This document shows positions 33,984-43,407 of a DNA stretch of 64,000 bases, one piece after another. Numbering within the stretch: position 1 is the stretch's first letter; each line of letters opens with the position of its first letter. The position numbers and the translations under genes were made by a program. The DNA lies in the NCBI GenBank assembly GCA_963716005.1, contig OY970285.1, positions 1,860,001 to 1,924,000 on the forward strand, given 5' to 3'. The DNA comes from CAVRUF01 sp963716005. Lineage in GTDB: Bacteria; Actinomycetota; Thermoleophilia; Gaiellales; Gaiellaceae. The notes below the pieces were generated by a model, which ran no database searches, had not been told where the DNA came from, and saw nothing but the letters and a program-made list of their open reading frames with translations.

Positions 33984-35275
33984 CACGCACCCCCGTTTTT
34001 GGGCGATGGTACGACGGGCTCGCGCTCGATGTCGCGGACTCCGGGCACGAATAGGAAGCTCAGGAGGACGACCGCCCCCAGCGTTCCGGCGATGACGAGC
34101 GTCTCGCGCGCCCCGAGGACGGCCGCGATCGGCCCGGTCAGTGCGAACGACACGGGGATGAGCGCCAGTGAGAGCATCCAGTCGAACGACCAGACGCGGC
34201 CGAGCAGCTCGCGGGGAACCCGCGTCTGGATCGACGTCGACCAGATGACCATCGAGACCGAGATTCCGACCCCGCGGACGACCGAAGCGAGCATGATCAT
34301 CCAGAGCCCGGTCGCGAGCCCCCAGAACGCGATCATCCCGATCGCGAACGTCCAGCCGATGTACATGACCGTCATGAACCGGCGCGGGAGCGCGCGGCCG
34401 CCGATCACGATCGCGCCGACGATCGAGCCGAGCCCGGCCGCGGCGAGCGCGAGCCCGAAGTCGCCGGAGCCGCCGCCCAGCTCGTTCTTCACGACGTACG
34501 GGAGCAGCACCTGCGACGGTCCGAAGAAGAGGAGCAGCGAGATCGTCGCCGCGAGCAGCGTCATCCAGAGCCAGCGGATCGAGCGCACGAACCGGTAGCC
34601 CTCGCGCAGGTCGGCGAACATCGTCGTCTCGGTCTCCCGTTCCGAGCGCGGCGGCCGGGCCCGGATCGCGACGAGGCACGCGGCAGAGACGAGGAAGGTC
34701 GCCGCGTCCAGGAGGAACGCCGTGCCCGCACCGAACGCAGCGACGGCGAGACCGCCGATCGCCGGGCCCGCGAGCTGCGCCGCGAGCGGGCGCATGAGCA
34801 TGTCGAGCGAGTTCGCCTGGAGAAGCAGCGGCGCCGGCACGAGGTCGGGGACGATCGCCTGGAACGACGGAACGAAGAGCGCCTCGCCTGCCCCGTAGAC
34901 GGCGACGAGCACCACGAGGCTCCAGAGCTCGAGCGAGCCGCTGACCGAGAGCACGCCGATCGCGCCGATCGCGAGCGCGCGCAGGAGATCCGAGACGATC
35001 ATGATCCGCCGCCGGTCGAACCGGTCCGAGAGGACGCCGCCGATCAGGACGAAGAGGACGAGCGGCAGCGTCCAGGCGACGCCGACGATCGAGAGCGCCG
35101 TCGGCGCGTTCGACAGCTCGTAGGTCTGCCAGGCCACGGCGACGAGGTAGATCCCGTCGCCGAGGAGCGACACGGTCATTCCGGCCCAGAGGAGGGCGAA
35201 GTCGCGCTCGGAGAGCGGCCGCAGGATGCGGGGTCGCCCGAACCGGGCTCGGCGTCCGGGCGTGGTTCCGGTCAG
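33983..35275 (-). CDS. Major facilitator superfamily transporter (EntS-like exporter)
   Basis: 430 residues and 12 membrane segments of the MFS_3/enterobactin-exporter type: SERDFALLWAGMTVSLLGDG, GGVLSDRFDRRRIMIVSDLL (loop 2-3 motif), YGAGEALFVPSFQAIVPDL and RVPRELLGRVWSFDWMLSL. No ATG, GTG or TTG lies in frame before the first helix apart from far upstream shadow sequence; the CTG at 35275 overlaps the upstream stop as CTGA and has GGCGGA 8 bases before it, so I take it as the start. Substrate unknown. Confidence 0.8.
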   Translation of the reverse strand: MTGTTPGRRARFGRPRILRPLSERDFALLWAGMTVSLLGDGIYLVAVAWQTYELSNAPTALSIVGVAWTLPLVLFVLIGGVLSDRFDRRRIMIVSDLLRALAIGAIGVLSVSGSLELWSLVVLVAVYGAGEALFVPSFQAIVPDLVPAPLLLQANSLDMLMRPLAAQLAGPAIGGLAVAAFGAGTAFLLDAATFLVSAACLVAIRARPPRSERETETTMFADLREGYRFVRSIRWLWMTLLAATISLLLFFGPSQVLLPYVVKNELGGGSGDFGLALAAAGLGSIVGAIVIGGRALPRRFMTVMYIGWTFAIGMIAFWGLATGLWMIMLASVVRGVGISVSMVIWSTSIQTRVPRELLGRVWSFDWMLSLALIPVSFALTGPIAAVLGARETLVIAGTLGAVVLLSFLFVPGVRDIEREPVVPSPKNGGA

Positions 35276-35916
35276 ATCCCGAGTCCGCCGAACACGGCGA
35301 ACGGGTTCGCGGGTGCGACCGACCAGACCATCTGCCCGCTCGGTTCGACCTCGATCGTCGCGCCCTCGGGCGCCTCGGCCTCGAGCCGGGCGGCGAGCTC
35401 GTGCGCCTCGTCCTCGTTCACGGCGCCGACGAGGAGGAAGGTGAAGCGGCGCGTCACGGGGATTCCTTCGGCCTCGAGCTTGTCGGCGAAGTCGACCGTC
35501 GCGTCGTGGTCGGGCAGCTCGATGCGGACCTCCCACTCGGCATGGCCGCTCGCGCGCGACTCGGCCGCCTCGCGGTCCTGCTGGCGGTCGCGCTCGGCCT
35601 CGATCTCCTCGGGCGTGGTCGGCAGAGGCACGTCCGCGTCCTCCCAGCTCTGCTCGACGGGGTGCCAGCGCTCGAGGACGACGGTGCCCGCGGCTGGATG
35701 GCCGAGCTGCGCCTGGATCATGAGGGCGACCTCGCGGGCCGGCGCCTCGTCGTCGGCGTAGAGGAAGATCACGTCCTCGTCGCGGCTCACGGCGATACGG
35801 CCGCCGAGCTTCGTGCGCATGGCGCGGTCGACCTCGAGCGTGTGCAGCCACTCGGCCAGCTCGCGGGCGTTTTCCTCGCCGGGGAGATTCACCGTTACGC
35901 GCCAGTCGTCGGCCAT
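35272..35916 (-). CDS. Hypothetical protein with an internally duplicated ferredoxin-like domain
   Basis: 214 residues from the ATG at 35916. Two similar halves: residues 4-70 (WRVTVNLPGEENARELAEWL, then FLYADDEAPAREVALMIQAQ) and about 125-200 (WEVRIELPDHDATVDFADKL, then FLLVGAVNEDEAHELAARLE). Each has the strand-helix-strand order of small regulatory or ferredoxin-like folds. An acidic linker rich in Glu/Asp/Arg joins them. No membrane segment, no known motif. Co-transcribed with the MFS gene (CTGA overlap). Confidence 0.65.
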   Translation of the reverse strand: MADDWRVTVNLPGEENARELAEWLHTLEVDRAMRTKLGGRIAVSRDEDVIFLYADDEAPAREVALMIQAQLGHPAAGTVVLERWHPVEQSWEDADVPLPTTPEEIEAERDRQQDREAAESRASGHAEWEVRIELPDHDATVDFADKLEAEGIPVTRRFTFLLVGAVNEDEAHELAARLEAEAPEGATIEVEPSGQMVWSVAPANPFAVFGGLGI

Positions 35917-35939
35917 GGCGCCATTCTGACGATTCCGTG

Positions 35940-36909
35940 CTACCAGACGGAGCGGAGCAGTTCGGCGACCTCGGCCGGCGTCGCCTCGCGCGGGTTCATC
36001 TTGGCGGCCGGACGCACGACGACGGCCTCGGCGACGTCGTCCAGCTCGTCCTCGGGGACGCCGAGGTCGCGCAGCCGCTCGAAGCCGCCCAGGCGGGCGA
36101 GCTCCTCGGCGCGCGCGACCGGTCGTGCGTACGCATCGCCTGGCCGAAGCGCTCGATCGCCGCCGCGGCGACCGGCTCGTTGAAGCGCAGCGCCGGCGGA
36201 AGGCAGAGCGCGTTCGCCGCGCCGTGCGCGATCCCGTAGCGGCCGCCGAGCGCCTGCGCCATCGCGTGGGCGAGCCCCATCCCCGCGCCGGCGAGCGCCG
36301 CGCCGGCGTGCATCGCACCTTCGAGGAGCTCCTGCCGGTCCCTCGCCCGTTCTCGAGCACCCGCGGGAGCGCCTCGGAGATGAGCGCCGCGCCCGCGAGC
36401 GCCTCGCGGTCGGCCTCGTCGTTTCGCCCCTGGACGTAGAGCGCCTCGGCGCAGTGGGCGAGCGCGTTCATCGCGGTTCCGGCGGTCTCGGCCGCGCGGC
36501 AGCGTCTAGCGTGAGCCCGACGTCGTAGAGGATCGCGCGCACCTTCGCGCCACCGCCGCCGGCCTTGACGCCGCGCGCCTCGTCGCGCATGCCGTAGCCG
36601 CTCGTCCACTCCGCGCCCGAGTACGTCGTGGGGATCGAGAGCACGCCGAGGCTCGTCTGACCGGAGACCGCCTTGGCCGTGTCGATCGCGCTGCCGCCGC
36701 CGAGCGCGACCAGGCCGTCGCAGCCCTCCGCGGCTGCAACCGCCGCGTCGACCGTCTCGACGGGGACGTGCGGACGTACCCCGTCGAACGTCTTCGTGCG
36801 CCGCGAGTCGGAGCTCCGTCCAGCGCGGCGTGGTGATGAGGAGCGGCCGCTCGAAGCCGAGCTCCTCCAGAAGCTCCGGATACGAGTCGAGCCCCCAGCG
36901 GACGATCAC
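35940..36909 (-). pseudogene. Maleylacetate reductase/iron alcohol dehydrogenase-like gene broken by four frameshifts
   Basis: Pieces in three frames add up to one protein of about 322 residues. Start GTG at 36909: SYPELLEELGFERPLLITTP. Next frame: GCDGLVALGGGSAIDTAKAV (NAD-binding GGGSxxD) and LSIPTTYSGAEWTSGYG. Then AGTAMNALAHCAEALYVQGR with metal-site His, MHAGAALAGAGMGLAHAMAQ, ALGGRYGIAHGAANALCLPP, and a C-terminus ending near AEVAELLRSVW with TAG at 35940-35942. Breaks fall near 36800, 36498, 36345 and 36120. All parts are well conserved, so errors in the sequence are as likely as true decay. The family reduces maleylacetate in aromatic breakdown. The GTGA overlap with lysR suggests LysR control. 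Confidence 0.6.
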
Positions 36910-37799
36910 GAGCCGCGCTCTCTCACGAACTCGAGGAACGCGTTGGCGGCGCGGGTGAGCGTGCGGCTCTTCAGGCGCACGAGGTAGATCTGGCGCAGCG
37001 GCTCGACCCCGGCGACCCGTGCGGTCGCGAGCGTCCCCGCGGCCACCTCGGGCTCGATCGCGGTGCGCGAGATGAACGAGACGCCGAACCCCGCCGAGAC
37101 GGTGCTCTTCACCGACTCCTGGAGGCCCATCTCGAGCCGTGACTCGAGGTCGCGGACGCGGAGCCCGGCCCGGCGCAGCTCGTCCTCGATCACGTGGCGC
37201 ACGCCGGCGCCCTCCTGCATGACCACGAGCGTCTCGGCGCGGAGCTCGTCGAGCGTCACCTCACGGCCGGCGAACGCGTGTCCCGGAGGAACGGCGAGCA
37301 CGATCTCGTCCCTGGCGATCGGCTCGAACTCGAGCCCGCGATGGCGGCGTAGCGCACCGACGATCCCCAGCTCGAGGTCGCGCTCGATCACGCGGTCGAT
37401 CACGGTCTGCGTGTCCGCGATCGAGAGCGCAATGTGCAGCTCGGGGTGCGCGCCCGCGAACTCGCAGAGGAGGAGCGGCACGAAGTGCGCACCGGGCCCG
37501 GTCGAGGCGCCGATGCCGAGTGTCCCGGTCAGCTCGCCCGTTCCCTCGTCCGCGAGGTCGGCGAGAAGCTGGTCTTCGACGGCGAGGAGCCTCTGGGCGC
37601 TGCGGTAGAGCGCGAGCCCCGCCTCGGTCGGCTCGACGCGCCGCCCGGAGCGGTCGATGAGCTGCTTCCCGACGCGATCCTCGAGCGCCCGAATCTGAAG
37701 GCTGACGGCCGGCTGCGTGACCCCGAGCCGCTCGGCCGCCTGGGAGAAGCTGCGCCGCTCGACGACCGTGCAGAACGCGCGTAGTTGGCGCGTATCCAT
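36906..37799 (-). CDS. LysR-family transcriptional regulator
   Basis: 297 residues, standard length. N-terminal winged HTH at residues 1-60 (LRAFCTVVERRSFSQAAERL, VTQPAVSLQIRALEDRVGKQ), then the effector-binding domain (GELTGTLGIGASTGPGAHFV, LELGIVGALRRHRGLEFEPI, VRHVIEDELRRAGLRVRDLE) resembling CysL/CbbR-type regulators. Co-transcribed with the maleylacetate reductase-like gene (GTGA) and divergent from the glycosyltransferase at 37841 with only about 40 bp between, where an autoregulatory site would be expected. Confidence 0.9.
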   Translation of the reverse strand: MDTRQLRAFCTVVERRSFSQAAERLGVTQPAVSLQIRALEDRVGKQLIDRSGRRVEPTEAGLALYRSAQRLLAVEDQLLADLADEGTGELTGTLGIGASTGPGAHFVPLLLCEFAGAHPELHIALSIADTQTVIDRVIERDLELGIVGALRRHRGLEFEPIARDEIVLAVPPGHAFAGREVTLDELRAETLVVMQEGAGVRHVIEDELRRAGLRVRDLESRLEMGLQESVKSTVSAGFGVSFISRTAIEPEVAAGTLATARVAGVEPLRQIYLVRLKSRTLTRAANAFLEFVRERGS

Positions 37800-37840
37800 A
37801 AGCGAATCATATGCGTGACTTGTCTGTAGGATTCCGGGCC

Positions 37841-39091
37841 GTGACCGAGAGGCCCCTCAAGATCCTGGGCGTCGGCGACGGTCGCTCGATCATCTTCCTG
37901 CGCTGGGCCTGGCGTCTCGTCGAGCGCGGACACGAGGTGCACATCGTGAGCGACCGGATCACCGACCGCCCCGGCGAGCTGCGCGGCGTGATCCCGCACC
38001 AGGTTCGCAACCTCGGGCTGCTGACCCGTGTGCCAGGGATCCGCGAGCACTTCTTCCCCACGGCGATCGGGCGGCTTGCGCGCCGACTCGACGTGGACAT
38101 CGTCCAGGGCCACTATCTGCTGCCGTACGGCTGGTGGGCGGCGAAGTCGGGGTTCCACCCGCTCGTGATCAGCCCCTGGAACACGGACATCTTCACGTAC
38201 GGCCGCGACCGGGCGCGCGGGCGCAAGCGCGTGCGCGAGGCCGTCGCCGCGGGCGACCGCTACTACGTGAGCTCGCTCGGGAACGAGGAGGAGACGATCC
38301 GCCTCGGCGCCGATCCGGCGAAGCTCTCGCGGATCGTCTGGTACGTGGACGTGCCGCCGTTCTCGCCGTCGAAGCGGGTCGAGAACTTCCCGGCGAGGTT
38401 CGGCTGGCCGGACGACTCGCTCGTCTTCCTGTCGCTGCGCAACTACCGGCCGAACACGAACCTCGACGTGCTCGTGCCGGCGTTCGCGCGCGTTCAGAAG
38501 GAGATTCCGCATGCGCGGCTCATCCTCGCGGCGCGGGCCGGCCCCTTGAAGGCGGAGATCGAGGCGCAGGTGAAGGAGCTCGGGCTCGAGGACAAGGTCG
38601 AGTTCCTCTTCGTCGCGCCCGACGAGCTGCCCGAGGTGTGCGCGTCGTCGGACATCGCAGTCTCACTGGCGTCGACGGACGCAACGCCGGCGTCGATGAT
38701 CGAGTCGATGGCGTCGGGGCTCCCGCTCGTCATCGGGGACGCGATCACGATCGACGAGTGGATCACGCAGGGCGAGGGCGGCGAGGTCGTCGGCTGCCGC
38801 GACGAGGACGCAATCACCGCGGCGATGCTGAAGCTCGCGCGCGACCCGGAGCTCTGCCGCACGTACGCCGAGCGGAACCTGAAGGTCGTCGCGGAGCGCT
38901 TCACCGTGCCCCCCGGCGAGCAGGTCGAGCAGCTCTACTACGACCTGCTCGACTCACGTACTAGCCGCGTCCGCTCGATTCCGCGACAGTTCCGGCGCAT
39001 TCGCGCGCCACACGTGCGTGCTTCCGGCGTACGTAGAGCTAACGGGGCAAAGCGGGTCCCGCTAGACGCGAGAACCCGAGAGCTAGAGTGA
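37841..39091 (+). CDS. Glycosyltransferase, family 4
   Basis: 416 residues from the GTG at 37841; an ATG at 37811 is possible but would leave only 11 bp to the divergent lysR. GT-B fold: LKILGVGDGRSIIFLRWAWR, IVQGHYLLPYGWWAAKSG (acceptor half), FLSLRNYRPNTNLDVLVPAF and the donor-site region VSLASTDATPASMIESMASG with its Glu. TAGGAT at 37827-37832 sits about 10 bases before the GTG, so the mRNA may be nearly leaderless. Followed by a sulfatase-like gene with a GTGA overlap (stop at 39091). Confidence 0.82.
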   Translation: MTERPLKILGVGDGRSIIFLRWAWRLVERGHEVHIVSDRITDRPGELRGVIPHQVRNLGLLTRVPGIREHFFPTAIGRLARRLDVDIVQGHYLLPYGWWAAKSGFHPLVISPWNTDIFTYGRDRARGRKRVREAVAAGDRYYVSSLGNEEETIRLGADPAKLSRIVWYVDVPPFSPSKRVENFPARFGWPDDSLVFLSLRNYRPNTNLDVLVPAFARVQKEIPHARLILAARAGPLKAEIEAQVKELGLEDKVEFLFVAPDELPEVCASSDIAVSLASTDATPASMIESMASGLPLVIGDAITIDEWITQGEGGEVVGCRDEDAITAAMLKLARDPELCRTYAERNLKVVAERFTVPPGEQVEQLYYDLLDSRTSRVRSIPRQFRRIRAPHVRASGVRRANGAKRVPLDARTRELE

Positions 39092-40387
39092 GCCGCGTGC
39101 CGGGATTCCTCATCGTCGTCGTCGACTGCCTGCGCGCCGACCTGCTCGCCGCGCCGCGCAAGGCCTGGCCTGCGACGAGCGCGTTCACCGAGAACGGCGC
39201 GCACTTCACCGACGCCTACACCACCTGCCCCACCACGACGCCCGCGTTCACGGCGCTCTTCACCGGGCGGCCGCCGACGAGCCACGGCGTTCGCGCGCTC
39301 CGTGGCGCGAAGCTCTCCGAGGACGTCCCCACAATCGCCGAGGAGCTCTCCCGCGCCGGCTGGCGCACCTGGGCTTCGCTCACCGGGCCGCTCCTCGACA
39401 ACACCGGCCTCACCCGCGGCTTCGGCGAGACCGAGTACCGCGACGTGCCCGACCGCCCCGTCCACGGCGAGTGGGGCGCACGGTTCCTCGAGCGCGTCCG
39501 CTCCAACGCCGCGGGCAAGCAGCCGTGGCTCGGCGTCGTCCACCTCTGGGATCTGCACACGCCGCGCAAGTACCCGCGCTCGTTCGAGCACCGCCGCTAC
39601 GGCCGCAACGCCTACGAGCGCTCGCTCGCCGGGATCGATCCGTGGCTCGCGCGCCTCTTCGAGACCGCGGGGCCCGACACGACGATCGTCCTGACCGGCG
39701 ACCACGGCGAGAACACGACACTCGAGCCGCGCACGATGCGCCAGCAGGAGCTCCACCGCCGCATCCGCGAGAAGCTCCCTGTCGAGCCGTGGGCGGCGAA
39801 GTGGGTCGCCAAGGGTGCGCGCACGAAGTCGCGCCGGCAGCACCGGATGGCCCCGCGCCACTTCTGGAACCACAACCAGACGCTCTTCGAGCGCGACGTC
39901 CGCGTGCCGATCGTCGTCTCCGGGCCCGGGATCGCCGCGCGGCCCGCGCACGGCGCCGGTCAGCCACATCGATTTGGCGCCGACGCTCCTCGACCTCGCC
40001 GGAGTCCCGCAGCCGCCGGGCGGATTCCCCGGCACGAACCTCGCGCAGGCGCTCCGCGACGGAACCGAGCCGCCGGCGCATCCCGTCGTCATGGAGACGC
40101 CGACCGGTGCGCCGTCGAACGTCCAGACGGTCTCGCAGGCCGCGATCCGCGACGGCGAGTGGAAGCTCCTCACGTCGCTCGAGGACGACACGGTCGTCGA
40201 CGCGCTCTACAACCTCACCGGCGATCCGAACGAACACCACAACCTCGCGACCCAGCGCCCCGAGGACGTCGCGCGCCTCAAGGAGCTGCTCGAGGCCGCC
40301 GTCACCGAGCGCGCCTCCGCCGACGAGATGAGCGCCGAGGACGACGCGATCCTCGCCGAGCGCCTCGAAGAGCTCGGCTACCTCTAG
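39088..40387 (+). CDS. Sulfatase/alkaline phosphatase-superfamily hydrolase, frameshifted
   Basis: About 432 residues after one correction. N-terminal metal motif VVVDCLRADLLAAP, nucleophile region TTCPTTTPAFTALFTGRPPT, then VHLWDLHTPRKYPRSF and the metal-binding LTGDHGENT. The tail (VSHIDLAPTLLDLAGVPQPP, EWKLLTSLEDDTVVDALYNL) is read one frame away after about 39950; one extra base in the GC-rich tract GCGCACGGCG explains the break. The Cys/Ser-x-Pro-x-Arg of type I sulfatases is replaced by CPTTTP, so phosphatase or phosphotransferase activity is as likely as sulfatase activity. Lies with glycan genes and could edit a sulfated or phosphorylated polymer (inference). Confidence 0.75.
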
Positions 40388-40424
40388 CGGCTGATCGGCC
40401 TGCGCCGGAACTAGGCTCCCTCCC

Positions 40425-41957
40425 GTGAGCGAAGTTCGCGGCGAGGAGTGGAAGGAAGAGCCGGAAGAAAAAGACGAGGCGCCGCCCTCTCGTCTAGGGA
40501 TCGGCGCGCTCGCGCAGGACACGGCGATCTACGGCGGCACGCGGGTGCTGCTCAAGTCGCTCACGTTCTTCCTCGTCCCGCTCTACGCGTACTACCTGAC
40601 GCCCGAGGACATGGGCGTCTTCGCGCTCGTGCTCGCGACCGTCGCGCTCGTCGACGTGATCATCTCGGCGAACCTCGACGGCGTCCTCTCGCGCTTCTAC
40701 TTCGACAAGGACGAGACGGGCTGGCGCCGGCAGGTGATCACGCTCTACCTGATCATCTCGGCGACCTATCCGGCGATCGTCATCGGGGTGGTCATGGCCT
40801 TCTCCGCGGAACTCGACGACTGGATCCTCGGAGGCGCAGGCTCGGCGACGCTCTTCGTGATCGCGCTCGCGGATCTCTACCTGACGAACATCATCGACCT
40901 GTCGCTCGTGCTCTCCCGCCTGCGCCGCAAGCCGTTCACGTTCGCCGCCTACTCGCTCACGCGCGGACTGACCCAGATCGTGCTCGTCGTGGTCTTCCTG
41001 GTCTTCCTGTCGCTCGGCGTCGAAGGAATCCTGCTCGCCTCGCTCCTCGCGGCCTGCGTTGCATTCCTCGTGACCCTGCGCGAGTACATCCACGACCTGA
41101 CGCGAAACGTCACCCGGCACGTCGGGCGCGAGATGCTCTCGTTCGCCTGGCCGGGGGTGATCGGCGGCGTCGCCTTCTACACGATCAACTTCGCCGACCG
41201 GTTCTTCGTCCGCCACTACCACGGCCTCGCCGACGCGGGCATCTACGACGTGGCCTACCGCTACGCGCAGATCGTCCTCCTCGCCGTGATCGCCTTCCGG
41301 ATGGGCTGGCCGCAGTGGCATTACTCGTGGCTGCACTCCGACCGGCACCCGGAGATGGTCTCGCGCGGCGTGAACTACTACTTCATCGTCGTCGGCTTCC
41401 TCGTCGTCGCCGTCTCGGCCTGGATCCTCCCGCTGCTCCACCTGCTCTTCGCCTCGGTGTGGTGGGAGGCGAGCGATGCGGTCTTGCCCCTCGGACTCGC
41501 CGCAATCGGGACCGGCGCGTACAGCCTGCTCGCCGTGGGATTCATGGTCACGAAGCGGATGCGACTGCTTCCCGTGCTCGTCGTCGCGGCCGGCGTTCTG
41601 GCGATCGCCCTGAACTTCCTGCTGATCCCGCCGTACTCGTTCGTCGGCGCCGCGTGGGCGACCGCGATCGCGTTCTCGGCGCTCGCCCTGGCGGTCGCGC
41701 TCATCGGCGTGCGGATCTACCCCGTTCCCTGGGACTGGCCGCGGATCGGCGGCGCCTACGTCCTGGCGCTCGGGCTGGGACTCGCCGCGCTCGCCGTGGA
41801 CGCGTGGATGCCGATGGCGGCGTCGCTCCCCGTGCGGGTGGCGATCGTCGCCGCCTACGTGCTGGCGGTGGTCGGGTTCAGGATCGTTCCGCGGGCGGAT
41901 CTGCGGACGGCCCGTCGCCGCCTGGCGCTCGCGCGATCACCAGGTGGCTCCAGCTGA
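40425..41957 (+). CDS. Wzx-type flippase / MATE-like polysaccharide transporter
   Basis: 510 residues with 14 hydrophobic segments, from the GTG at 40425. Typical start of the family after a charged leader: ALAQDTAIYGGTRVLLKSLT, FFLVPLYAYYLTPEDMGVFA, and later FAWPGVIGGVAFYTINFADR and VGAAWATAIAFSALALAVAL. Flips lipid-linked repeat units across the membrane. With the initiating transferase at 12021 and the Wzy proteins it completes a Wzx/Wzy set. The last 80 bases overlap the convergent methyltransferase gene. Confidence 0.9.
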   Translation: MSEVRGEEWKEEPEEKDEAPPSRLGIGALAQDTAIYGGTRVLLKSLTFFLVPLYAYYLTPEDMGVFALVLATVALVDVIISANLDGVLSRFYFDKDETGWRRQVITLYLIISATYPAIVIGVVMAFSAELDDWILGGAGSATLFVIALADLYLTNIIDLSLVLSRLRRKPFTFAAYSLTRGLTQIVLVVVFLVFLSLGVEGILLASLLAACVAFLVTLREYIHDLTRNVTRHVGREMLSFAWPGVIGGVAFYTINFADRFFVRHYHGLADAGIYDVAYRYAQIVLLAVIAFRMGWPQWHYSWLHSDRHPEMVSRGVNYYFIVVGFLVVAVSAWILPLLHLLFASVWWEASDAVLPLGLAAIGTGAYSLLAVGFMVTKRMRLLPVLVVAAGVLAIALNFLLIPPYSFVGAAWATAIAFSALALAVALIGVRIYPVPWDWPRIGGAYVLALGLGLAALAVDAWMPMAASLPVRVAIVAAYVLAVVGFRIVPRADLRTARRRLALARSPGGSS

Positions 41958-42636
41958 ACTTCGGCTGGAAGTCGACGCGGTCCCAGCGCGCGGCCGCGAA
42001 CTGCATGCCGCGTGTGAAGACATCCACGACGGGCGTCATCACGCCCTTCCGGTAGCGCCGCAGCGCGTACGACCACTCGAGCGCGAACGTCGTCCAGGCA
42101 CCCGAGAGCGGGACGAGCTCGACGAGCTCGAGCTCGACGTCGTCCACGAGTTGGCGCAGGGCGTACGGGGAGAAGCGGTAGAAGTCGTAGGGCGCCTCGT
42201 GAATCGGCCAGAAGAACGGCGCGGTCATGATCAGGTGCCCGCCCGGAGCGAGCAGGCGACCGCACGTCTTCATCCCGCGAAGCGGATCCTCCAGGTGCTC
42301 GATCACCGATGAGAAGAGCACCGTGTCGGCGTACCCGTCCGGAAGAGGCACGTCGTAGGCGGTCGCGACGACGTCCACGGCGTCCGGCTTGCGCCCGCTC
42401 TCGACTCGGTCGACCCCGATGTGCTCGTCCACGTAGGGAGCGAAGAGGCCCTTCCACGGCTTCGAGCCGCAGCCGATGTCGACGAGCCGGCCGCTCGCGT
42501 ACTTCTCGGCCGAGTAGAGGAACGCCTGCTCCATCACCCGGTAGCCGATGCGGTTGTGCACGCCCTCGTTCGGATGGGCGAAGCGTGTCTTCGTGACCGC
42601 GGGGAAGCGCGGCCGTTCGCGGGGCGGCTTGCTCAT
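41878..42636 (-). CDS. Class I SAM-dependent methyltransferase (Methyltransf_11/25 type)
   Basis: 252 residues; ATG at 42636 overlaps the upstream stop (ATGA). SAM-binding motif I RLVDIGCGSKPWKGLF, acidic end of strand 2 IGVDRVESGRK, motif in LFSSVIEHLEDPLRGMKT and GGHLIMTAPFFWPIHEAPYD. Common in polysaccharide loci, where such enzymes methylate sugars. The C-terminus may be shorter than drawn: the last residues lie in an 80-base antisense overlap with the flippase gene. Confidence 0.85.
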   Translation of the reverse strand: MSKPPRERPRFPAVTKTRFAHPNEGVHNRIGYRVMEQAFLYSAEKYASGRLVDIGCGSKPWKGLFAPYVDEHIGVDRVESGRKPDAVDVVATAYDVPLPDGYADTVLFSSVIEHLEDPLRGMKTCGRLLAPGGHLIMTAPFFWPIHEAPYDFYRFSPYALRQLVDDVELELVELVPLSGAWTTFALEWSYALRRYRKGVMTPVVDVFTRGMQFAAARWDRVDFQPKFSWSHLVIARAPGGDGPSADPPAERS

Positions 42637-43403
42637 TTCACGAGGAACGCGATTCCGGGGCCCATATGGACGGGATCGCGCCGGTGCTCCTGCGCGAACT
42701 CGGCGAACGCCGCCGTCGAGTTGACGTCGTCGGAGACGAGCACCCCGCCGTCGCGAAGGGCGGGCCAGGCCGCGCCGTACTCGAAGCGCATGCAGTCGTA
42801 CGAGTGCTCGCTGTCGTGGGCGAACGCGTCGATCTCGCCGAGGCGCTCGAGGAGCGGTGGCAGGGTCTCCTGGCTCTTGCCGAGCGTGAGATGCCATCGC
42901 TCGCGGAGCGGCTCGGGGATCACCCAGCCCGGCTCGCGCCCGGCCGGGATCGCCGCGGGCCCTTTGCCCTCCCAAAACGTCCCCGGCGCGTAGTCCTCGC
43001 CGGCGACCTCGGGGAAGTCGAGCGAGTACAGCTCCCCCGCGCCGTTGCGCTCGAGCGCGGCGAGGACGAACGCGGTCGAGAAGCCGTTGCAGACGCCGGT
43101 CTCGACCACCGTGCGCGGTTCGAGCCGGCGCATCAGGGCGTAGAGGTACACGCCTTCGTCGTAGGCGATCGTCCCCATCGTGTAGCGGCTCTCGTCGGGT
43201 CCGCCCAGATCGCGCCGGAAGTCGGCCGCGCGCTCACGCAGGTGGTCGATGAGGCCGCTCTCGACCAGCTCGCGCCGGTACGAGTTCAGCGCATCGGCAT
43301 CGCCGAGGAATCCGGAGACGAAGCCGCGCTCGATCCGCCGCTCGGCCAGCCGGCGGCGCGGAGCGCGGACAACCCGGGCCACGGCGCGCTTGACCGTGAT
43401 CAT
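42633..43403 (-). CDS. Class I SAM-dependent methyltransferase (Methyltransf_24 type)
   Basis: 256 residues from the ATG at 43403, just after the stop of the gene upstream; a TTG at 43415 would overlap it. Motif I RTVVETGVCNGFSTAFVLAA, YSLDFPEVAGEDYAPGTFWE, IDAFAHDSEHSYDCMRFEYG (acidic catalytic or metal residues) and LRDGGVLVSDDVNSTAAF. This subgroup includes O-methyltransferases and sugar methyltransferases. Operon partner of the preceding methyltransferase and of the phosphodiesterase-like gene. Confidence 0.82.
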   Translation of the reverse strand: MITVKRAVARVVRAPRRRLAERRIERGFVSGFLGDADALNSYRRELVESGLIDHLRERAADFRRDLGGPDESRYTMGTIAYDEGVYLYALMRRLEPRTVVETGVCNGFSTAFVLAALERNGAGELYSLDFPEVAGEDYAPGTFWEGKGPAAIPAGREPGWVIPEPLRERWHLTLGKSQETLPPLLERLGEIDAFAHDSEHSYDCMRFEYGAAWPALRDGGVLVSDDVNSTAAFAEFAQEHRRDPVHMGPGIAFLVK

Positions 43404-43407
43404 CGGG

